Assembly (NCBI GenBank): GCA_963846505.1 | Contig: CAWJWD010000004.1 | Coordinates: 310,001-374,000, forward strand | Origin: JACVRW01 sp963846505 | Lineage (GTDB): Bacteria; Actinomycetota; Thermoleophilia; Solirubrobacterales; Thermoleophilaceae | Reading direction: 5' to 3' | DNA length: 64,000 bases | In this document: piece after piece, positions 1 through 8,711 of the stretch | Position numbering within the stretch: the stretch's first letter is position 1 | Layout of the letters: each line of letters starts with the position of its first letter | Notes under the pieces: generated by a model | What the model saw: the letters and a program-made list of their open reading frames with translations, nothing else | Told to the model about the DNA's origin: nothing | The model's database searches: none | Made by a program: the position numbers and the translations under genes

Positions 1-1482
1 GAACTTGCTCGAGATGTCGCTGTTGGGATCGACCAGGAAGCCACCGTCGTTGCTGTTGAAGTTCGAGGTGTACTCCAGCGCCAGGTCATCGTTGCTGGCA
101 AACGCATCCCAGGACAGCCAGAATTCGACCGTCAGCTTCTGAGTATCGGACAGGTCAAGCTCCGCGGTCGCCGAGTCGCTCGACCCGTCGAACAGCGCCG
201 CATCGCTCACATCGCCCGGCAGCGCACCCGCCGCGCCGAACATCGGCGTCCCGACGGCCGCCGCATCCGCCGCGCCTTCGGAGTCCCCGAACACCCCACC
301 ACCGGACTCGCCGAGACGCCAGTAGTGGCGCAGCGACGCCGTGCCCAGCACCGCGTCGGCGTAGTCGCTGGTCGCCCCCTCGGTCACTCGCAGCGAATGC
401 GAGACCTCGTCCGTCTCGTCACCGTCGTCGGTCACCCGCAGCTTGACCGGCACCGACCCCGGCCCGGTGTAGGTGCGCGAAGCGAGCGGGCTCGTGCCCG
501 TGTCCGTCTCGAAGCTCCCGTTGCCGTCCAGGTCCCACTCGTACTTGACGACCTCACCATCGGAATCCGTCGAGTCCGAGGCGTCGAAGTCGACCTCCTG
601 GCCGGTCAGCGCCCGCGCCGGCGTCGCGTCAAACGCGCCGGTGGGAGCCTGGTTAGCCGGCGGACCGGCCCCCGCCTCGTAGTGATCAGCGATCGTCGTC
701 GAGCTCAACGGCGCGTCATAGACCGCCAGCTCGTCGAGATCACCCGAGCCGAACAGGCTCGCGCCGCCGCGCGACATGAAGTACAGCGTCGAGTCGGCGA
801 ACGTCCCGGTGCCCGCTCCGCTCGAGAGCTTCGTGTACGAGACCGGGGCGCCGTCGACGTACGGGGTGATCCGCGAAGCGCCGGCCGCGGTGCCGTCCAG
901 CACGAACGCGTAGTGATGCCACACACCCGCGCTCGGTCGCGTGAACGAGACGTTGTTGTACTGACCACCCAGCCTGATCGTGACCGCGAACTTGCCCTCC
1001 TCCGACGAGTTCGGATCGACCAGAATCCCGCCGTCGACGGAGTTGAAGTTCGGCGTGTGCTCCAGCGCCAGATCGTCGTTGCCAGAGAAGGCATCCCACT
1101 TCAGCCAGAACTCCACCGTCGCCTGGTTGGTGCCCGAGAGGTCGAGCGGTGCCGACGCGTAGTCGTTGGTCCCGTCGAAGCTCGCCGCAGGATCGGAATC
1201 GGTGGCCAGCGCACCGGTCACGCCGAGCGTGAGGCCGCCCGAGATCGTCGCGTCATTAAGGCCCTCGCTGTCGACGAACGTGCTGCCCGACGTCTCGTTC
1301 AGCCGCCAGTAGGAGACCAACCCCGACGTGCCAGAGACCTCGTCCGAATACGCACTCGCCGACGCCCCGACCGGCACGGCCAACCCGATCGCAACGACTG
1401 TGGCCCACAACAGTGTCCACACACGCGGCAACGACCGACACCACGTCGGCAGGTTCCCGCACACGACCGGCGCACCTCTCAT
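1..1482 (-). CDS. Secreted LamG-PKD-LamG surface protein, partial
   Basis: The minus-strand frame is open from its start to base 1, so the C-terminus lies outside the window. The chosen ATG at 1482 has AAGGGA just upstream; an in-frame ATG at 1497 is the alternative. A signal peptide or membrane segment (WTLLWATVVAIGLAVPVGAS) is followed by a LamG/concanavalin-like domain (about residues 55-250, with VSYWRLNE and VEFWLKWDAF), a PKD domain (about 272-355, with DSDGEVVKYEWDLDGNG) and the start of a second LamG repeat (from LRHYWRLGES) very similar to the first. Such proteins usually bind carbohydrate or mediate adhesion outside the cell. No catalytic domain is visible in the part present. Confidence 0.85.
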   Translation of the reverse strand, partial: MRGAPVVCGNLPTWCRSLPRVWTLLWATVVAIGLAVPVGASASAYSDEVSGTSGLVSYWRLNETSGSTFVDSEGLNDATISGGLTLGVTGALATDSDPAASFDGTNDYASAPLDLSGTNQATVEFWLKWDAFSGNDDLALEHTPNFNSVDGGILVDPNSSEEGKFAVTIRLGGQYNNVSFTRPSAGVWHHYAFVLDGTAAGASRITPYVDGAPVSYTKLSSGAGTGTFADSTLYFMSRGGASLFGSGDLDELAVYDAPLSSTTIADHYEAGAGPPANQAPTGAFDATPARALTGQEVDFDASDSTDSDGEVVKYEWDLDGNGSFETDTGTSPLASRTYTGPGSVPVKLRVTDDGDETDEVSHSLRVTEGATSDYADAVLGTASLRHYWRLGESGGGVFGDSEGAADAAAVGTPMFGAAGALPGDVSDAALFDGSSDSATAELDLSDTQKLTVEFWLSWDAFASNDDLALEYTSNFNSNDGGFLVDPNSDISSKF

Positions 1483-2026
1483 GGGGCTTCCCTTCATGGA
1501 TCGACCGGCCCGCGACCGAGACACCGCCCGGAGGGCGGCGGCTAAGACAAGGCCAGAAATGGCTTCAACCGTCGGCGGCCGGTGCCCGTGCGACCCACCG
1601 GAATCGGCGGGACCTCACTCCTTCAGGGCGTGGCCAGTCAGACGACGGCGAGGACTCTAAGCGAGACTCCACCCGAATGCAAGAGGCTGACTTATCGCTG
1701 GGCACCTGCCCATGAGTGGACCTCGACGCCTCGGCTCCAAGGCACTCTTGTTGCCGATTGCGGCAAGCGTGGTTGCCAACGCCCGCAGCCTGCGTGGAGC
1801 CCTCCGTCCCACCAGCCTCTGGCCCACCTCGATCGGCAAGTGTCCGGCCTAAGCGCCGCCAGCTCAGTGGTGACCGGGTCCAGAGTTAGCCGACCTTCGG
1901 TCGCATGATCGGCGGATCGGGTCCGCTTGCGCCGGGCTGGATTGCTTGAGTATGCTCCATCAGAGCCGCCAGTATTTCTGGCTCTCGCTCCGGAGGGTGT
2001 GCGCTGTTCGCAGGAAATGAAGACTG
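1483..2026. other. Non-coding stretch between the LamG gene and the PadR operon
   Basis: No convincing gene. The divergent promoters of the LamG gene and the PadR operon should lie here. A GC-rich segment around 1570-1650 can fold (arms CCGGTG at 1579-1584 and CACCGG at 1596-1601), but I could not match it to a known riboswitch. Confidence 0.4.
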
Positions 2027-2626
2027 ATGGGGGCTCTGCCTTCGCCACTGAACGTGGCGCTTCTAGGGCTGCTCATCGAGCGACCTGGATACGGGTACGA
2101 GCTCGCGAAGCGTCTCCATGACGACTTCAATCCAGGCTGGCGTCTCGAGTTCTCGAACGTCTACTCGGTCCTCGACAGTCTTGAGCGGGACGCTCTCGTC
2201 GTGCGTCGGGAGGACGCTCCTGATCACCGCTCTGCGGGTTCGCGCATGGGCCCTCGGATCTTCTACACGGTGACTGACCTCGGAGCTGAACGCTTCGAGC
2301 AGTGGATGAAGCGCGGATGCCGCCGCAAGCCAGTCCGAGACGAACTGCTCGCGAAGCTCGCCGTCGCCCGGCCTCAGCACGTCCCGATCCTGATGGAGCA
2401 GCTCGACGAACTTGAGCGAGAGATCCTCGATGCGCTGCGCCAGCTCGACCACGTGACCCAGCGAGACGGGCCGCCCCCGCCGAGCGGCTCTTGGAAGGAA
2501 GCCTTCAACGACGTCATGACCGACAAGGTCGAGAGGAGCCTGCAAGCCGACCTCGACTGGGTCGCTCACGCGCGACAGCGATTCGAGCGATTCCGTGATC
2601 CTGCGACTTGGGCAGACCAGTCCTGA
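2027..2626 (+). CDS. PadR-family transcriptional regulator
   Basis: 199 residues. The N-terminal winged helix is typical of PadR (LGLLIERPGYGYELAKRL, then FSNVYSVLDSLERDALVVRR), followed by a C-terminal helical region (EILDALRQLDHVTQRDG) like the VirAT-type dimerisation domain. PadR regulators usually repress a neighbouring transporter gene until a ligand binds. It heads a plus-strand operon and overlaps the next ATPase gene by about 19 bases, so it most likely controls the ABC exporter behind it. The ATG has a weak AGGA 11 bases upstream. Confidence 0.88.
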   Translation: MGALPSPLNVALLGLLIERPGYGYELAKRLHDDFNPGWRLEFSNVYSVLDSLERDALVVRREDAPDHRSAGSRMGPRIFYTVTDLGAERFEQWMKRGCRRKPVRDELLAKLAVARPQHVPILMEQLDELEREILDALRQLDHVTQRDGPPPPSGSWKEAFNDVMTDKVERSLQADLDWVAHARQRFERFRDPATWADQS

Positions 2627-3384
2627 CCACGCCACTCCTCGAGCTCGTCGACGTCCACATGAGCTATGCGCGTGGGCGCCTTCACACGTCGGTGTTCAAG
2701 GGCCTGAACGTCGCGGTTCAAGATGGCGATCACATCGGCATCCGCGGTGGAAACGGAGCTGGCAAGTCGACCTTCATGAAGATGTGTGTCGGCTTGCAGC
2801 CGCCTGACCAGGGAACCGTCCTGGTCGCTGGCAGAGACTTGTACGAGCTGTCGGACCGCGACCGGACGCAGCTCCGCAAGGAGATGATCGGGTTCGTGTC
2901 GCCGTCGAGGAGGCATCGGTCCGGCCCCCAGAAGGTCGTCGAGCATGTCGCGGAACCGCTGATCGGCAGCCGATGGAATCCGAATCAGGCTGACGGCATG
3001 GCCCGCGACACCCTTCACAGGGTGGGCGCTAGCCGATGTCTTGACGCCTTCATGAACGAGCTGTCGCCAGGCGAGGAGACCCAGGTCGCGCTTGCGAGGG
3101 CACTGATCCGAGAGCCGCAGTTGGTTCTCGTTGACGAGCCAGAGTCGGTCCCGAGCCCCGACGAACGCACCGCGATCCGCGATTTCCTACGTAACCTCGG
3201 GCGCGAGGCCGGCATCACTCTTGTGGTCGCGTCGGCAAGCCCTGGCGCAGTCCGCTCGGCCCGCCGGTTCTACTCCATCTCGAACGGGCGCCTACTGGAG
3301 GAGCGCAGCGAGCACGACGAGCACGGCCCAGCAGAGGTCCTGCCTTTCCGGAGCGCGGCGTCGGGCTCGGGTTCGGACTCGTGA
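2608..3384 (+). CDS. ABC transporter ATP-binding protein
   Basis: 258 residues starting from TTG at 2608, inside the end of the PadR gene. It has Walker A GGNGAGKS (near residue 48), a C-loop of altered form (LSPGEE in place of LSGGQ) and Walker B LVLVDEPE. The stretch between Walker A and the C-loop diverges from LolD/MacB-type ATPases, and the family Q-loop is hard to place. It is followed by a second ATPase and a permease, so the two ATPases may form an asymmetric pair for one permease. The substrate is unknown. Confidence 0.82.
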   Translation: MGRPVLTTPLLELVDVHMSYARGRLHTSVFKGLNVAVQDGDHIGIRGGNGAGKSTFMKMCVGLQPPDQGTVLVAGRDLYELSDRDRTQLRKEMIGFVSPSRRHRSGPQKVVEHVAEPLIGSRWNPNQADGMARDTLHRVGASRCLDAFMNELSPGEETQVALARALIREPQLVLVDEPESVPSPDERTAIRDFLRNLGREAGITLVVASASPGAVRSARRFYSISNGRLLEERSEHDEHGPAEVLPFRSAASGSGSDS

Positions 3385-4094
3385 GCAGCCTGGTCCTGGC
3401 CGACGTCGTCAAGCACTACAGGAGCGGCGACGACGTCGTGCGCGCTGTGGACGACGTGTCCTTGACGGTCGGCCCGAGCGAATTCGTGGCCATCTACGGA
3501 CCGAGCGGCTCCGGGAAGACGACGCTGCTCCTCATAGCCGCCGGCCTGATAGAGCCTGATCGCGGCAACGTCACCTTCGATGGCGAGGCGATCTCCAAGC
3601 TGTCCGAGCGCGACGCATCCTCCTATCGCCGCTATCAGCTCGGCCTTGTCCGACAGACATTCCATCTCAACGCCGGGCTGAGCGCGCTCGACAACGCCGC
3701 GGAAAAGCTCCTTGGTACGCGCGAGCGCCTCAGTCCCAACGAGGCGGCAGATCGAGCGCGACCATGGCTCGAGCGTGTCGGGCTCGGAAAGCGCGCTCAC
3801 CACCGGCCGAAGGAACTCTCCACGGGCGAGTGCCAACGCGTAGCGATCGCGCGGGCGCTCGCGTGCGACCCCGAACTGGTGCTGGCCGACGAGCCAACGG
3901 GCAACCTCGACACCAAGCGAACCGGCGAGATGCTGACGCTGCTTCGGTCGATCTGCAAGGAGCGCGCGATTCCGATGGTGCTTGTTACCCACGACGAACT
4001 AGCGGCCGACTACGTCGACCGCGTTTGCACCCTCACGGACGGCCGCTTGACCGACGGCTTGAATCCCGTGTCCGCCGAGCCGTTGTCGAAGTGA
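3381..4094 (+). CDS. ABC transporter ATP-binding protein, LolD/MacB type
   Basis: 237 residues, GTG start overlapping the previous stop (GTGA). All ATPase motifs are present: Walker A GPSGSGKT, Q-loop LGLVRQTFHLNAGLSA, signature LSTGECQRVAIARAL (LSTGE for LSGGQ), Walker B LVLADEPTGNLD and H-loop VLVTHD. DEPTGNLD is characteristic of the LolD/MacB/FtsE group, which works with FtsX-type permeases, and such a permease is the next gene. It should energise export or mechanotransmission at the cytoplasmic membrane. Confidence 0.92.
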   Translation: MSSLVLADVVKHYRSGDDVVRAVDDVSLTVGPSEFVAIYGPSGSGKTTLLLIAAGLIEPDRGNVTFDGEAISKLSERDASSYRRYQLGLVRQTFHLNAGLSALDNAAEKLLGTRERLSPNEAADRARPWLERVGLGKRAHHRPKELSTGECQRVAIARALACDPELVLADEPTGNLDTKRTGEMLTLLRSICKERAIPMVLVTHDELAADYVDRVCTLTDGRLTDGLNPVSAEPLSK

Positions 4095-6649
4095 AGATCG
4101 CCGTCTACGACATCACTCCGCGCGGATATGCGCGGTTCTATCGTGGACGCCTTAAGCAGCACGGCCGCCAGGAGCTCCTCGCCGGCAGCGGAATCGCCGT
4201 CGGCGTAGCCCTCGTGTTCGCGGTCCTGGTTGCCAACACGAGCATCACGGCATCCGCGGAGCAACTCATTCGTGGCACGACCGGGTCCGCGAACTACCAG
4301 CTCTCGGCCAGGTCCAACGCTGGCTTTCCCTCGGAGATCGCCCGCCAAGCAGCTCGCCTGCCCGGCGTTAGGGCAGCAGCACCGGCATTGCGGATCCGTG
4401 TTCTGCTGGTCGGTCCCCGTGGGCGACAGGCAGTCCAGCTTGTCGGTGTCACGTCGGAGGTCGCGAAGCTCGACGGGTCGCTCACGCGTAACTTCGGCGG
4501 CTCGGGTCTCGACCTGCCCGTGGGAATGGCGCTTCCAAGCGATGTGGCAGACGCCATCGGAGGTCGCAAGGAGACCAGCATCAAGGTCATCGTGAACGGC
4601 TCCGTGCGCTCGTCCAAGGTCGGTGCTGTCCTCGGAGAGAGCGAGATCGGCGCGCTGTCCCAGAGCCTCGTAGCCGTGGCATACCTACCGGTCGCCCAGC
4701 GGCTGGCCGGCAGCGAGGGAAAGGTGACGCAGGTCCTGGTCGACGCCCTCCCTGGACGAGAAGACGAGGTTCGCGCCGGCCTCGAGGGCATCGCCGGCGG
4801 TCGACTGACGGTGGCCCCCGTTGACAGCGAGCTCCGACTGCTCCGGGACGCCGCACGCCCCAACAATCAGTCCACGAGCCTGTTCGCGGCCATCGGAGGA
4901 GCGGTCGGCTTTCTCTTGGCCTTCAGCGCCATGCTGCTGACGGTGCCGGAACGTCGCCGTCAGATCGCAGACCTCCGCGAGCAAGGCTACTTCCGCTCTC
5001 AGGTTCTCGCGATCCTTCTGTTCGAGGCGCTGGCGCTCGGGCTGCTTGCCTCCATGGCCGGACTGCTGATCGGCGACATCCTGTCGCGGACGGTCCTGCA
5101 AGACGAACCGGGGTACCTCGCGCTCGGATTTCCCATCGGGACGCAACGAATCGTGGAACCCCTCACCGTCGCCCTCGCGCTCGCCGGCGGTCTCGCAGCT
5201 GCCGTCATCGCGTCCGCGCTGCCCGCGCTGGATCTATTCACGGGCCAGGACCTCAAGGCAGCAATCCCGGGGCGGGGGCAGTCCTCGGTCGACGCGGTCT
5301 CTCTTAGGTCTCGCCGCCGCATGCTGATCATCGGTCTTGCGGCCACTGCGACGGTTGCGCTCGCGGCCGCCGTCGTGCCCGTTTCCACGGTCGCCGGCGG
5401 GATGGTGCTCGCGATCGCCGCCGTTCTCGTCCTGCCCTCCGTGTTCGCCGGGACGATCGCGCCACTCGAGCGGTTCACCAAGCGCCGCCGCGGCACCTCG
5501 CTCCGATTCGCCGCCGTCGAGCTCAAAGACGTCCCGATCCGCTCGGTCGCGCTCGCCGCTGTTACTGCCGTCGCTGTCTACGGCAGCGTCGCGGTAGGGG
5601 GGGCGCGGCAAGACTTGGAAGGCGGCCTAGTGGAGGGTCTGGGGCAGTACCTTTCGACGGCGGACCTCTGGGTCACCACGGGATCGGACGGCTTTCAGGC
5701 AGAGAGCTTCCAGCCGAGTGCGACGGTCGCCGCCGAGATCGCCGCCGCACCAGAGGTCACCAGTGTCCGGACGTATCAGGGTCAGTACCTCGACATCGGG
5801 GACCGACGCATCTGGGTCATCGCCCGCCCGTCCGCGGACCGTCCGATGATCCCTCCAAGCCAAGTGCTGGAGGGCGATCTGGATCAGGCCACGGCTCGCC
5901 TGGCAAGAGGCACGCGGTGGATTACGGTGTCCAACACCATCGCCAGTGCCCACGACCTTGAGGTCGGCGACGCCTACTCCCTGCCGACCCCCACGGGCCA
6001 ACTTCCTACCCGGGTCGCCGCCGTCACTACGAACCTCGGATGGGGCCCTGGCGCCGTGATCCTCAATGCGCGCGACTATCGGCGCGCATGGCGGACGAGC
6101 CGCGCCGTGGCACTCGAGGTCGACCTTGCCGAAGGCGTGCCGCCTGCCGCTGGCAGGCGCGCAGTGGCGCGCGTCCTGGGTCCGGACTCTGGGCTCCGAG
6201 TCGAGACGAGCGGCGAGCGTCTCGATTACGTGCACGGGATCATGAGCCAAGGGTTGGCGCGTCTCAAACAGATCGCGACGCTTCTGCTCGTCGCCGCCGG
6301 CTTGGCTGTGGCGTTCGCCATGGCCGGAGCGCTCTGGCAGCGGCGCTGGCGATTGGCCGACCTCAAGGTCGAGGGCTTCCACATCTGGCAGCTCTGGCGC
6401 GCACTGCTCCTAGAGACCTCCATCATCATCTTCATCGGCTGCGCAACGGGCGCACTCTTTGGCGTATTCGGACACTTCCTCGCCGGGCGCTGGCTCGCCC
6501 TGACCACCGGGTTCCCGGCGCCGTTCTCTGCCGGCGACACCGGAGCGCTCCTGGGCATCGCGCTCGTGGCCGGCATCGGGGTCGGCTTCACCGCGATCTC
6601 CGGGTATCGTGCAACGCGGGTCCCTGCGCACGCGGCTTTCCAGGAATGA
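4091..6649 (+). CDS. ABC transporter permease with two FtsX domains
   Basis: 852 residues from GTG at 4091, which overlaps the stop of the LolD-type ATPase (GTGA). A first membrane segment (about 30-50, GIAVGVALVFAVLVANTSI) is followed by a MacB-like extracytoplasmic domain. The first FtsX block lies at about 265-340 (FAAIGGAVGFLLAFSAMLL, then the cytoplasmic loop VPERRRQIADLREQGYF), with further segments at about 330-450. A second extracytoplasmic domain is followed by a C-terminal FtsX block (about 726-850). This is the single-chain duplicated architecture common in actinobacterial exporters of peptides, lipids or antibiotics. Substrate unknown. Confidence 0.88.
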   Translation: MKIAVYDITPRGYARFYRGRLKQHGRQELLAGSGIAVGVALVFAVLVANTSITASAEQLIRGTTGSANYQLSARSNAGFPSEIARQAARLPGVRAAAPALRIRVLLVGPRGRQAVQLVGVTSEVAKLDGSLTRNFGGSGLDLPVGMALPSDVADAIGGRKETSIKVIVNGSVRSSKVGAVLGESEIGALSQSLVAVAYLPVAQRLAGSEGKVTQVLVDALPGREDEVRAGLEGIAGGRLTVAPVDSELRLLRDAARPNNQSTSLFAAIGGAVGFLLAFSAMLLTVPERRRQIADLREQGYFRSQVLAILLFEALALGLLASMAGLLIGDILSRTVLQDEPGYLALGFPIGTQRIVEPLTVALALAGGLAAAVIASALPALDLFTGQDLKAAIPGRGQSSVDAVSLRSRRRMLIIGLAATATVALAAAVVPVSTVAGGMVLAIAAVLVLPSVFAGTIAPLERFTKRRRGTSLRFAAVELKDVPIRSVALAAVTAVAVYGSVAVGGARQDLEGGLVEGLGQYLSTADLWVTTGSDGFQAESFQPSATVAAEIAAAPEVTSVRTYQGQYLDIGDRRIWVIARPSADRPMIPPSQVLEGDLDQATARLARGTRWITVSNTIASAHDLEVGDAYSLPTPTGQLPTRVAAVTTNLGWGPGAVILNARDYRRAWRTSRAVALEVDLAEGVPPAAGRRAVARVLGPDSGLRVETSGERLDYVHGIMSQGLARLKQIATLLLVAAGLAVAFAMAGALWQRRWRLADLKVEGFHIWQLWRALLLETSIIIFIGCATGALFGVFGHFLAGRWLALTTGFPAPFSAGDTGALLGIALVAGIGVGFTAISGYRATRVPAHAAFQE

Positions 6650-6667
6650 GGAGCGAGCCCCAATCGA

Positions 6668-7771
6668 ATGCGGAACGGCGTCGCCCTCGCCAGGGCGTTC
6701 GTCTCCATGGCGGTCAGCTACTGGCTCGAGGTCTTTCCATCAGTACGGGCGGAGTTGGCTCGCTGGCGCGAGCACGCCGACGCGATCCCTGACGACGATC
6801 TTCGCCACGACGCCGTGGCGAGCCTCATCACCAAGAGCGGGAACGTGGAAGGCGCTGCTGCGTTTGCTGCTCTCGCTCCCCGCGCCCATAGACCTGACCT
6901 CGTCAGGCTGCTCGTGGCGTTCCAGGCGATGCACGACTATCTGGACACCGTCTCGGAGGCACCGGCCGACGATCAACTCGCCAACGGCCGCCAACTGCAT
7001 TCGGCCCTCCAGGTTGCCCTCGAGCCGGCTGCCAAGCACATGGACTACTACCGACAGCACCGCCACCGTGAAGACGGCGGGTACCTCCGGGCATACGTCG
7101 AAGCCTGCCAGCGCGAAGTAGGCACCCTCCCCTCCTATGGAGTCGCCGCTGACGCCACGCGGCGGGCTGCCTACCTGTCGGGCGAAGCGCAAAGTCGACT
7201 CCACGGGGAGGTTGCCGGTGACGACACGCCCCGAGCACGCTGGGCGGCGACCCTCACCACCGGCGACATCTGGCTGACAGGCTGGGAGGTGGCTGCCGCG
7301 GCCTGCTCGACGCTTACGATCTACGCCCTGCTCTCGGCGGCTGCTGGTCCCCTGACCGACGCGGACGTGCGTGCCATCGAGCGCGCATACTTCCCTTGGA
7401 TCACCGGCGTCAGCACGCTACTCGACAGCCTCGCGGACCACTCCGACGACCTCGCAACCGGCAGCTACAGCCACGTCGCCCGCTACGAGAGCAACCAGGT
7501 CGCAACCGCGCGACTCACGGACCTGATCCGCGAGGCAATCGACCGAAGTCGATCGCTCCCCTTTGCCCACGGCCATACTGTGCTCGTTAGCGGGATGATC
7601 GGCTACTACCTGTCCACCCCGCTGCCCGAAGACGCACCCCTTCGTGACGTCGCAGCTCAGCTCGTGCAGACGGCGATGCCGTTCCGAGTGCCGGTCGTCG
7701 CCGTGTTTCGTCTCCGCGCCCTCGTCGCACGCTTGCGTTACCCAGTCTCGCTTCTGAACCTGCACGCGTGA
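6668..7771 (+). CDS. DUF2600 protein, tetraprenyl-beta-curcumene synthase (YtpB)-like
   Basis: 367 residues matching the DUF2600 pattern: YWLEVFPSVRAELARW near the N-terminus, KSGNVEGAAAFAALAP, an Asp-rich AMHDYLDTVSE (about residue 90), NGRQLHSAL, and late motifs SYSHVARYESNQ and PFAHGHTVLVSGMIGYYLS. Bacillus YtpB of this family cyclises long linear prenyl diphosphates (C35 sesquarterpene formation), so a membrane-associated terpene cyclase role is likely. The actual substrate here is inference. The gene follows the FtsX permease by 18 bases and is last in the operon. A later in-frame ATG (MAVSYWLE) is an alternative start. Confidence 0.8.
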   Translation: MRNGVALARAFVSMAVSYWLEVFPSVRAELARWREHADAIPDDDLRHDAVASLITKSGNVEGAAAFAALAPRAHRPDLVRLLVAFQAMHDYLDTVSEAPADDQLANGRQLHSALQVALEPAAKHMDYYRQHRHREDGGYLRAYVEACQREVGTLPSYGVAADATRRAAYLSGEAQSRLHGEVAGDDTPRARWAATLTTGDIWLTGWEVAAAACSTLTIYALLSAAAGPLTDADVRAIERAYFPWITGVSTLLDSLADHSDDLATGSYSHVARYESNQVATARLTDLIREAIDRSRSLPFAHGHTVLVSGMIGYYLSTPLPEDAPLRDVAAQLVQTAMPFRVPVVAVFRLRALVARLRYPVSLLNLHA

Positions 7772-7849
7772 CACCAACTCGTCAGACCGACGCTGCTAGT
7801 CACATCAGGTCACCTCGTCCGATCACCTGCTCTAGCCCTCTGATCTAAA

Positions 7850-7876
7850 GGCTTCCGTCTGGCCGTAGACGGAGCC
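7850..7876 (+). terminator. Probable terminator of the PadR-ABC-DUF2600 operon
   Basis: A stem of ten pairs with one bulged T: arms GGCTTCCGTCT (7850-7860) and AGACGGAGCC (7867-7876), loop of six. It lies 80 bases after the DUF2600 stop. No T tract follows, so it may act as a 3' end stabiliser instead. Confidence 0.45.
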
Positions 7877-7945
7877 CTGCTCGAGCGCGATTGTCCCAAT
7901 GAGTGAACGCTCTCGACCACCGCCGCCCAGACCTACGATCGTCTG

Positions 7946-8344
7946 ATGGGAGTCGTCTTGGCCAGTAAGCGGCAGGCGGCTCATCGTCTGAGTGTGCTCG
8001 GCGAAGCCCTTCTTGACCCTGTCGGGCAGAGCGTCCTTGCCTTCTTCCTCACACTTGAGGGCAAAACGGCTTCGTTGCAGGGCATGCGCCAGGCAATCAC
8101 TGCGCAAACCATGAGCGGCGAGGAGCTGAGCGTCTGGGTAGGCAGGCTCATCGATCTCCAGCTCGTCGAACAGGTGCCTCACGATCTCGCGCCCATATCG
8201 ACGACGTCGCCGGGCACTGCCGACATACAGCGGCGATTTAGATTGTCAGTCGGTGAACACCGAAGTCCGCTAGTAGACGGCCTGCTCGACTTCCTCGGTC
8301 GGCCGCTCCCAGAGGTAGACGACCCTCGCCCGCTTGGGGGCTGA
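7946..8344 (+). CDS. Small winged-helix-like regulatory protein
   Basis: 132 residues, not recognised with certainty. The N-terminal half (LGEALLDPVGQSVLAFFL, then LIDLQLVEQVPHD) has the spacing of an ArsR-type winged helix without a clear recognition helix. The C-terminal half (RRFRLSVGEHRSPLVDGLLDFLG) is of unknown function. It stands just upstream of a clear ArsR-like gene on the same strand and may be a divergent paralogue. No strong ribosome-binding site is seen before the ATG. Confidence 0.5.
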   Translation: MGVVLASKRQAAHRLSVLGEALLDPVGQSVLAFFLTLEGKTASLQGMRQAITAQTMSGEELSVWVGRLIDLQLVEQVPHDLAPISTTSPGTADIQRRFRLSVGEHRSPLVDGLLDFLGRPLPEVDDPRPLGG

Positions 8345-8351
8345 CGGCCTC

Positions 8352-8702
8352 ATGGCCCAGAAGAAGACCATCAAGCCAGTCCTGTCCGACGCCGAGCAGG
8401 CCGTCTGTCGAGCAGCCAGAGCCTTAGCGCACCCCTACCGCGTGCGAATTCTCACGGCGCTCTCCGAGCAAACAGATCGTACCCCCAAACAGCTAGCTCG
8501 TGAACTCGGCCTGCCGCTCGGCACCGTGAGCTACCACATGCGCTTTCTCGCAGACTTGGGCGTCGTCGAATTGGTCCGGACGCGTCCCGTGCGAGGCGCA
8601 GTCGAACACATTTACAGTAATACCCGCCGAGGCCGCGATGCTGTAGCGGTCCTTCAAGCCGTGGGTACCCCGGCCGCCGGGCACGGACGACGGGCGGCGT
8701 GA
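8352..8702 (+). CDS. ArsR-like winged-helix transcriptional regulator
   Basis: 116 residues from ATG at 8352. A winged helix-turn-helix fills most of it: RALAHPYRVRILTALSE, helix 2 TPKQLARELGLPLG, recognition helix TVSYHMRFLADLGVVELV, wing RTRPVRGAVEHIYS. No metal-binding cysteines of the ArsR sensor type are visible, so the signal is probably not arsenic. It sits 10 bases before the S1-repeat-like gene and is likely co-transcribed with it. Confidence 0.8.
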   Translation: MAQKKTIKPVLSDAEQAVCRAARALAHPYRVRILTALSEQTDRTPKQLARELGLPLGTVSYHMRFLADLGVVELVRTRPVRGAVEHIYSNTRRGRDAVAVLQAVGTPAAGHGRRAA

Positions 8703-8711
8703 GGGTCGGGG

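Noticed and set aside
325..1545. Long plus-strand frame of 406 codons, very rich in Arg
   Set aside because: It is antisense to the LamG-PKD gene, whose minus frame has clear domains and coding bias.
1570..1650. Possible riboswitch upstream of the LamG gene
   Set aside because: The region folds, but I could not match it to the conserved cores of cobalamin, c-di-GMP or c-di-AMP riboswitches.
3764..4090. N-terminal extension of the FtsX permease frame
   Set aside because: This part lies over the ATPase gene in another frame and is Arg-rich nonsense. The GTG at 4091 overlapping the ATPase stop is the natural start.
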